In this document: piece by piece, positions 15,113-20,775 of the stretch
Numbering within the stretch: position 1 is the stretch's first letter
Layout: every line of letters begins with the position of its first letter
NCBI GenBank assembly: GCA_016711405.1
Contig: JADJSZ010000088.1
Coordinates: forward strand, 1-22,488
DNA: 22,488 bases
Origin: Candidatus Hadersleviella danica
GTDB lineage: Bacteria; Chloroflexota; Anaerolineae; Promineifilales; Promineifilaceae
Reading direction: 5' to 3'
Notes under the pieces: generated by a model
Database searches by the model: none
Told to the model about the DNA's origin: nothing
What the model saw: the letters and a program-made list of their open reading frames with translations, nothing else
Made by a program: the position numbers and the translations under genes

Positions 15113-16570
15113 ATGAATGGCAAACAGTTCTATGTTCTAGGCGGCCTAATCAGTGGGTTGTTGATGGCCGCCCTCACCTTGTGGATCGTATGGCCGACTG
15201 GCACGGCCGTGGGGCAAATTCAGCCCGAGACGACAACGGCCGTGCTGGCTCCCACTGGCTCGGGCTTCACCTACCAAGGGCAGTTGCAGGATGGCAATAG
15301 CCCCGCCAACGGCAGTTATGACCTGCAATTTATGTTGTACGATGCCGCCACCGACGGCGTTCAAGTTGGCGCAACGGTCACGGCCGAAGATGTGCCCGTC
15401 AGCAAAGGGCTTTTTGTGGTGAAATTGGATTTTGGAGCGGGGGCGTTTGGGGGAGGCGGCCGTTGGCTGGCCTTGGCCGCTCGCCCCGGCGATAGCATCG
15501 CCGCCTTCACCCCCCTCACCCCCCGCCAAGAGCTGACCCCCGCCCCCTATGCCCTCGCCCTGCCCAATGTGTATGCCAATGAGAGCCTTAACTTTGTGGG
15601 CATCGGCCGTAATTTCCGCATTTCGGGCAACGAGGTCTTTGGCGTTCGGGCGACGGGCAACGCCAACGATTATGGGGGGATGTATGTGGAAACAGCCCAC
15701 GCCAATGGTTGGCCGTTCTATGGCTACGCCACCAACGGCTCCTTTCGAGCATGGCATTACTACAATGGCACCAGCAATAATTGGCATTTGTATAATGGGG
15801 GTCTGCGCCTCACCGTTCCCTCTAGTGGCGGCTTGCGGATTGGCCCCAGTGCCGATTACAGCCTCGTCATTAGCAATACCACAGGCAGTGATGGCATCCG
15901 CATTTACGACACAGGCGATGATGCCATCCAACTCGGCGTTCCCCCCGACACCCCCAACTATGGCGTGTACATTCCCAGCCCCGGCGTTTCAACTTATGGA
16001 TTATGGCCGAACACGGCCAATGCCAGTGGCGAATGGGCACTCTATACGGTGGATAGCATCAGTGCCAGCAATGTCAACCTAAACCGCCTCACCCTTGTGG
16101 CGCAAGTGACGGGGGCAGATGCGTTGACGGCCGGGGATGTCGTCGCCGTCACAGGCGCGGCCGATTCTCTGCCCGACCATCATGGCCCAGTGCCCCTCGT
16201 GCGCCTCGCCGATAGCACCACCTTTCAGGGGGTAATTGGGGTGGTAGAGAGCCGCATGGTCTGGGCGGTGGCTCCCGGCAAAGAAGCGGAAGGGGAGATG
16301 AGTTTGCAGAGCAGGCCCGGCCCCGCCCAGCCCGGCGATTTTGTCACCCTTGTGGTTCTCGGTGTCACCGAGGTCAAAGTGGACCCCGCGCATCCCATCA
16401 GCGCGGGCCAGCGGCTGACGGCCGCCAGTTTGGCGGGGCAGGCACGGCCGCTAGAAACCCGCCAACTCGAGGGCATGACAGTGACCGAAAGTGCCCCCAC
16501 GATTGGCATTGCGCTGGCCGATTCGGCCGTCGGCCGTGCCACCATTCCCGTCTTTGTGACGTTGCGCTAG
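15113..16570 (+). CDS. Large secreted/surface protein with tail-fibre-like architecture
   Basis: This 485-aa exported protein has a hydrophobic N-terminal signal or anchor (residues 6-27, YVLGGLISGLLMAALTLWIV). It is followed by a beta domain starting GFTYQGQLQDGNSPANGSYD (51-70) and running through LFVVKLDFG. The PLTPRQELTPAPYALAL segment (134-150) closes that domain. This FTYQG...TPAPYALA module is common in secreted bacterial proteins of unknown role. The middle (about 155-360) is Gly/Asn/Tyr-rich beta structure like a fibre shaft. The C-terminal third (about 365-485: LTAGDVVAVTGA, GVIGVVESRMVW, APTIGIALADSAVGRATIPV) resembles the C-terminal modules of tail-fibre/peptidase-G2-like proteins; whether it self-cleaves is unknown. 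I chose ATG 15113, with GAGGAA upstream, over an in-frame extension of 101 codons because the signal sequence begins here. It overlaps the next gene's ribosome site. Confidence 0.8.
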   Translation: MNGKQFYVLGGLISGLLMAALTLWIVWPTGTAVGQIQPETTTAVLAPTGSGFTYQGQLQDGNSPANGSYDLQFMLYDAATDGVQVGATVTAEDVPVSKGLFVVKLDFGAGAFGGGGRWLALAARPGDSIAAFTPLTPRQELTPAPYALALPNVYANESLNFVGIGRNFRISGNEVFGVRATGNANDYGGMYVETAHANGWPFYGYATNGSFRAWHYYNGTSNNWHLYNGGLRLTVPSSGGLRIGPSADYSLVISNTTGSDGIRIYDTGDDAIQLGVPPDTPNYGVYIPSPGVSTYGLWPNTANASGEWALYTVDSISASNVNLNRLTLVAQVTGADALTAGDVVAVTGAADSLPDHHGPVPLVRLADSTTFQGVIGVVESRMVWAVAPGKEAEGEMSLQSRPGPAQPGDFVTLVVLGVTEVKVDPAHPISAGQRLTAASLAGQARPLETRQLEGMTVTESAPTIGIALADSAVGRATIPVFVTLR

Positions 16571-16579
16571 GAGGCGACC

Positions 16580-16867
16580 ATGCGACAAAAAATAGTGCTT
16601 TTAGGGGTGGGGATTTGCCTTTGCTTGGCTCTGGGTTCCATCTTTGCGGCCGAGTTGCGTGCCCCCACCAGCGGCTATAGTGTGCCGTGGTGGACGGTGG
16701 ATGGGGGCGGGGGGGAGAGTAGCGGGGGCGTGTTTCGCGTCAGCGGAACGGTGGGGCAACCAGATGCGGGGAGTGAGGTGGGCGGGGTGTACAAGGTGGA
16801 AGGCGGCTTTTGGAACAGCACGATGGCTGCGCCTTATGGGGTTTATTTGCCCCTTGTGGTGCGGTAG
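16580..16867 (+). CDS. Small secreted protein with YLPLVVR C-terminus
   Basis: This 95-aa protein has a signal peptide (MRQKIVLLGVGICLCLALGS, probably cleaved near AAELRA). Its short body YSVPWWTVDGGGGESSGG...FRVSGTVGQPDAG...YKVEGGFWN is a motif found in many secreted bacterial proteins, usually near other surface genes. It ends in VYLPLVVR, a C-terminal ending I associate with Chloroflexota exported proteins (from memory, not checked). The upstream stop TAG is part of TAGGAGG, which serves as this gene's ribosome site, so translation is likely coupled to the 485-aa gene. The two gene products may act together at the surface. The function is unknown. Confidence 0.8.
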   Translation: MRQKIVLLGVGICLCLALGSIFAAELRAPTSGYSVPWWTVDGGGGESSGGVFRVSGTVGQPDAGSEVGGVYKVEGGFWNSTMAAPYGVYLPLVVR

Positions 16868-16872
16868 GGGGC

Positions 16873-16913
16873 AAAACAGAAGCGGCCGTGTTTTGCACGG
16901 CCGCTTTTGTTTT
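16873..16913 (+). terminator. Strong intrinsic terminator of the secreted-protein operon
   Basis: An 18-bp stem (16873-16890 with 16896-16913, one G-U pair) with a 5-base TTTTG loop is T-rich on its 3' arm (CTTTTGTTTT). It begins six bases after the stop of the small secreted gene. The arms contain GCGGCCGTG, close to the window's common octamer. It is A/T-symmetric enough to work on both strands, and so also for the convergent qorB-like gene. Confidence 0.85.
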
Positions 16914-16981
16914 AGCTTAGTTGGACAATGTTACATTCCCAATCTCTCGAGACAAACTCTACAGGCTATTTATGCCCATAT

Positions 16982-17869
16982 TTAGCCCAGTAGCTCGCGA
17001 TGCGCCACCAAAAAGTCATGCAAGGTTTGCGGCGCTTGGTTGGTCAGGTTTTGCACGTCTTCTGAGACAACCGCCACTTTGCCAGCACGGGTGTTGGCAT
17101 CAAAAGCACCCCAAACAGGAGCCATAAATTCGGGCACGCCAGCCGCAATCATGCCCTGAATGAGTTGCTCGTCGCTCACTTGCACCACCTGAAGCGGTTT
17201 GCCCACGACTTCGCTGGCTAGGGCGGCTATAGCGGCCGTTGTCAACCCTTCTGGCCCTGTGATGTTGTAATGGACGTTGGTGGCTTGGTGGTCGGAAGCC
17301 AACACAGCGGCGGCCGTGCGGGCACAATCCTCTAGCGAGACATGCGCGACGAGTCCGTCCCCAGCGGCCGTGTACCATTGCCCCGACGCAATAGCAGAGG
17401 GCAATGTTCCCAGTAAGTTTTCCATGTACCATGCGTGGCGCAAAATCGTCCAATTCAAGCCACTGGCCGCGAGAGCTTGCTCTGTGCCAAAGTGGTCAGG
17501 GGCAAAGGGGATGAGCGAATCATCTGGCTGGAGCATGGAGGTATAAATGACATGCTTCACGCCTGCTTGTTCGGCCGCTTGAACGGCCGTTTGGTGTTGG
17601 GCAAGGCGCCGCCCCGGCTGGTCTAGCGCATCGGTGGAAATCAAAAGCATCTGGTCTACACCAATCAACGCGGTGGCCAAAGAAGTTGGGTCATCAAAAT
17701 CGGCTTGGCGAACTTGTACCCCAGCGGCCGTTAGATGAGCCAATTTTTCGGGGGTGCGGGTGGCGGCGACAAGGCGGTGGGGGGCAATATGATGCGTATT
17801 GAGCAAGTGGAAAATCACCCGTTGCCCCAGTTTGCCCGAAGCACCCGATATGAGTAAGGTCGTTGACAT
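16982..17869 (-). CDS. qorB: NmrA-family NAD(P)H:quinone oxidoreductase-like protein
   Basis: This 295-aa protein is an atypical short-chain dehydrogenase of the NmrA/QorB (YtfG) type; such proteins use NADPH to reduce quinones or act as NADP-sensing regulators. The Rossmann motif GASGKLG is at 9-15, VAATRTPEKL (34-43) reads the cofactor phosphate side, and the QADFDD segment (55-60) matches the adenine pocket. HVIYTSML (106-113) and TILRHAWYMENLLG (141-154) match the YtfG/NmrA active region. The start ATG 17869 follows AGGAG by six bases; an upstream in-frame extension of 33 codons crosses the operator region and was rejected. It is divergent from an HxlR regulator, exactly the arrangement of E. 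coli ytfG-ytfH (qorB) and actinobacterial qorR-qor pairs. That supports a role in quinone or electrophile detoxification. It lacks the catalytic Tyr-x-x-x-Lys of classical SDRs, as this family does. Confidence 0.85.
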   Translation of the reverse strand: MSTTLLISGASGKLGQRVIFHLLNTHHIAPHRLVAATRTPEKLAHLTAAGVQVRQADFDDPTSLATALIGVDQMLLISTDALDQPGRRLAQHQTAVQAAEQAGVKHVIYTSMLQPDDSLIPFAPDHFGTEQALAASGLNWTILRHAWYMENLLGTLPSAIASGQWYTAAGDGLVAHVSLEDCARTAAAVLASDHQATNVHYNITGPEGLTTAAIAALASEVVGKPLQVVQVSDEQLIQGMIAAGVPEFMAPVWGAFDANTRAGKVAVVSEDVQNLTNQAPQTLHDFLVAHRELLG

Positions 17870-17880
17870 ATACACTCCTG

Positions 17881-17954
17881 TTGTATGATAATAGAGACTA
17901 GCTCTAATAAATAGCCCTAGTCTCTTTTTGAGACTAATATCCTTTATCATACAA
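17881..17954. promoter_or_regulatory. Nested operator-like dyads between qorB-like and HxlR genes
   Basis: An outer perfect 11-bp inverted repeat, TTGTATGATAA (17881-17891) and TTATCATACAA (17944-17954), frames an inner set: TAGAGACTAG (17892-17901), CTAGTCTCT (17918-17926) and AGTCTC-TTTTT-GAGACT (17920-17936). The A/T-rich dyads lie in the shared promoter region of the divergent pair. They are likely binding sites for the HxlR-type regulator, a winged-helix dimer. Confidence 0.7.
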
Positions 17955-18017
17955 GCTAACTGCTTCATTGCAAAGAAGGCAGTTCACAGGGAGATAGTTA
18001 CTTGAAGGTAACTTGCT

Positions 18018-18416
18018 ATGAGTATCCCCAACAATTCCCATCTTGATGTTCCAACTCTGTCTCAATCTTTCGAGGCAAAAAATTGCCCCATTCGTGATGT
18101 ATTAGACTGCATTGGCGATAAGTGGAGTACCCTGATTATCACAACATTGCGCGAACGGCCGCACCGCTTTGGCGAATTGCGGCGCACAATTCCAGATATT
18201 TCGCAACGAATGCTAACCCAAACATTGCGGGATTTACAGCGGGATGGGCTTATCAGCCGCCATGTTGAGCCAACACGGCCGCCGAGCGTGGAATACAGGC
18301 TCACTCCATTGGGGCAGTCGTTGCTCACCCCGCTCACAGCTCTCATCCACTGGGCCGACAATTACCACGAGGCTATTCGCATCGCTCGGTCGTCATTTGA
18401 CCTTGAGGCGATATAA
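18018..18416 (+). CDS. qorR: HxlR-family winged-helix regulator (QorR/YtfH-like)
   Basis: This 132-aa dimeric transcription factor is the usual family size. CPIRDVLDCIGDKWSTLII (23-41) starts the HxlR domain. It carries the conserved N-terminal Cys23 that senses quinones or oxidants in QorR, YodB and HypR relatives, and a second Cys31. RFGELRRTIPDISQRMLTQT (51-70) is the recognition helix-turn-helix, and GLISRHV...VEYRLTPLGQSLL the wing. It probably represses the divergent quinone-reductase gene and itself, with relief when Cys23 is modified; this is inferred from relatives. ATG 18018 is preceded by AAGG inside a small hairpin AGTTAC-TTGAAG-GTAACT (17996-18013), which could limit translation. 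A MITE-like element follows the gene. Confidence 0.88.
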   Translation: MSIPNNSHLDVPTLSQSFEAKNCPIRDVLDCIGDKWSTLIITTLRERPHRFGELRRTIPDISQRMLTQTLRDLQRDGLISRHVEPTRPPSVEYRLTPLGQSLLTPLTALIHWADNYHEAIRIARSSFDLEAI

Positions 18417-18440
18417 AGAAACCCAGCGCAAGCGATTAAT

Positions 18441-18580
18441 GGGTGTGTTTCATTTGAGTTGAGAACTATTTGCGAGTGAGTTTTTAGACACGAATTTCAC
18501 AAATGAGATTTGAGACAATTCGTGAAATTCGTGTCCAACTGTTGTATCTCTTTAACTTTAAACGAAGATGAAACACACCC
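18441..18580. mobile_element. MITE-like element, copy 3, between convergent genes
   Basis: This 140-bp element has perfect 13-bp terminal inverted repeats GGGTGTGTTTCAT/ATGAAACACACCC. The flanking 9-mers GCGATTAAT and GTGGCTAAT agree at six of nine positions, as an old target duplication might. The inner dyad AGACACGAATTTCAC/GTGAAATTCGTGTC matches copy 2 in inverted orientation. It fills most of the gap between the HxlR regulator and the FG-GAP gene and could act as a two-way terminator, since no other hairpin is seen there. Confidence 0.82.
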
Positions 18581-18600
18581 GTGGCTAATTCTGGGGGCGG

Positions 18601-20712
18601 CTAACGCGGCCGAGCCAGCCAGCGCAGGCTGGTGAGGATGAGGAGAAGCAAGAGGGTTGCACCTCCAATGAACGCAGGCACAACAGATGAGTTGGAGGCT
18701 ATCGTGGAGAGGGTCACGGCCGTGGGCACGACATCCACCTCGCCCAGCAAGAAGGGGGAGAAGTTGGCCACCTCCGCTTGGGCATAGCTATACGCCCCAC
18801 CATCGTTGCCACTAATCCAGTTATCAAACTCCTCCACCCATGTGTCGCTTCCTGCGGGGACGTTGCGGTAGATGGTCAGCCAAACCTCATTAATCCCGTT
18901 CAGTTCATCGGCCGTGCGGGCATAGAGCCGCAACCCGACGGGGGTTATAGGCTGATTGGTGGGCGAAATATCGAAGCAACGGCGGGCGTAGGCGGGGGAA
19001 GACGCGCCTGTGGTGGTGCAATACTCGCCAAAGTTTAATTCGCGCACGCTGACGGTGGTGTTGCCCAAGTTGTTGCCCCCGTTGGGTAAGGTATCTACCT
19101 CCACCCCACGGTATTGGGTGATAGTTTGGGCGGCGTTTTGCAGGTGGAGGAAGTGGACGGTGTTGTTATTGACGACACGGCTTTGGCGCAAGGTACCATC
19201 GTTACTGACAGATTTCTCTACCGTCAGGGTATTTGTGCCTAAATCGAGTGTGCCGCCTGCATAGACCCACAATTGGTCAATGGCATCGTTGCCGTTCATC
19301 GTCACCGTGTGGCCATCTTCAATGCACACTCCATCGGTGCTGGTGGGAGCCATCGCACCCACCCATGTGGCCGTGTCTTCCCACGCCCCCGTTTGGGCGG
19401 AGCGGATGCAACCCCCGAAGACGTAGGCGGAGCCGCTGTTACCAGCACCATCATCATCAAGAATTGAACCGACAACGGCCGTGTCGCCACTGACCGCGAC
19501 AGCGTAGCCAAATCTATCACTGCCACCGGGGTCATTGGGGGTTAGCTTGGCCTGTTGGCTCCAACTGCCAGCGCTACGCACAAAAACATAGGCCGCCCCA
19601 CTGTTAATGCCACCCGCCACATTTTTATACGCCCCCACAACGGCCGTCTGGTCGCTAAGCGCCACTGTCCAACCAAACTCGTCGGAGGCGGCCGAATCAT
19701 TGGCGGTTAACTTGGCTTGCTGGCTCCAACTGACCCCACTGCGCACAAAAACATAGGCCGAGCCACTGTTACTGCCATTGTCATCATCAAAATGGGCGCC
19801 AACAACCACCGTATCATGATGGAGGGCAACCGCTTGACCAAACCTGTCTTCGGCCACGGAGTCGTTGCCCGTTAATTTGGCCTGTTGGCTCCAACTGACC
19901 CCACTGCGCACAAAGATATAAGCTGAACCACTGTCATTGCCAGCGTCATCATCTAAAGGAACACTGACCACGGCCGTGTCCCCACTGATGGCGACCGATT
20001 GGCTAAACCAATCATCTGCGGTGGGATCGCTGGCCGTTAATTTGGCTTGCTGGCTCCAACTTACCCCACTGCGCACAAAGATGTAAGCAGAGCCACTGCT
20101 ACTGGCGCCATCATCATCTAAAAGTGCGCCGACCACGGCCGTATCCCCACTAATGGCCACCGATGTCCCAAACCAATCCTCTGGGGCAGGATCGCTGGCC
20201 GTTAATTTGGCTTGCTGGCTCCAAGTTACCCCACTGCGCACAAAGACGTAAGCAGAGCCGCTGTTACTGCCGCTGTCATCATCGCCCCATGCACCCACAA
20301 CGGCCGTATCGCCACTAATGGCAACCGCTAGACCAAACCTGTCTTCTGTAGCGGCATCATTGGCGATTAATTTGGCCTGCTGGCTCCAACTCCCACCATT
20401 ACGCACAAAAACCTAGGCTGAGCCGCTGTTTATGCCACCATCATCATCCAATGGTACGCCAACAACGGCCGTGTCCCCGCTAACAGCAACCGAGACACCC
20501 AACTGGTCATTATTGGCTGGGTCGGGGGCGGTTAGTTTGGCTTGCTGGGTGTAGGCGGTAATCGCTTGGGGGGCTAACTGGCTTTGGATTTGTGCCCAAT
20601 CGGCCGTGGTCAGCCCATCTGGAGGAGCGGCATGGGCGGGGAGGGGGGCAGGTATGGCTGTGGACATCCACAGGGTTAGGAGCATGACAAATAAAAAGAC
20701 CTTTTGTTGCAT
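18601..20712 (-). pseudogene. FG-GAP repeat surface protein interrupted by one in-frame TAG
   Basis: One reading frame of 704 codons including its stop, with a single TAG at 20415-20413. The start ATG 20712 follows AGGAAAT and gives a signal peptide (MQQKVFLFVMLLTLWMSTAI...AHA). Seven FG-GAP-type beta-propeller units of exactly 55 residues follow; a typical unit has WSQQAKLTASD, then FG...VAISGDTAVVGA, DDD and GSAYVFVRSG. The TAG replaces the Tyr of GSAYVFVR in the first unit (TAT in sister units), so it is a point nonsense change, not a frameshift. Next comes a G8-like parallel-beta region (GAWEDTATWVGAMAPTSTDG, GHTVTMNG, GGTLDLGTNTLTV) and a globular part. It ends with PTAVTL, a transmembrane helix and RWLARPR, an exposed-protein anchor or sorting tail. 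The part after TAG remains fully open, suggesting a recent loss, a variant or suppression. Confidence 0.85.
19550..20550 (-). repeat. Tandem 165-bp coding repeats of the first FG-GAP gene
   Basis: The GGCTCCAA-type landmark (encoding WSQQ) recurs at 19557, 19722, 19887, 20052, 20217, 20382 and, in diverged form, 20547, exactly 165 bases apart each time. The octamer ACGGCCGT sits once per unit, at 19475, 19640, 19970, 20135, 20300 and 20465, encoding part of DTAVVG; the unit at about 19805 has lost it. Confidence 0.9.
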
Positions 20713-20775
20713 AATGTTGTATTTCCTGTGTGAAGAGAGAAGAGAGAAGAGCAAGACCTGCTAGGTCTGTTGGGG

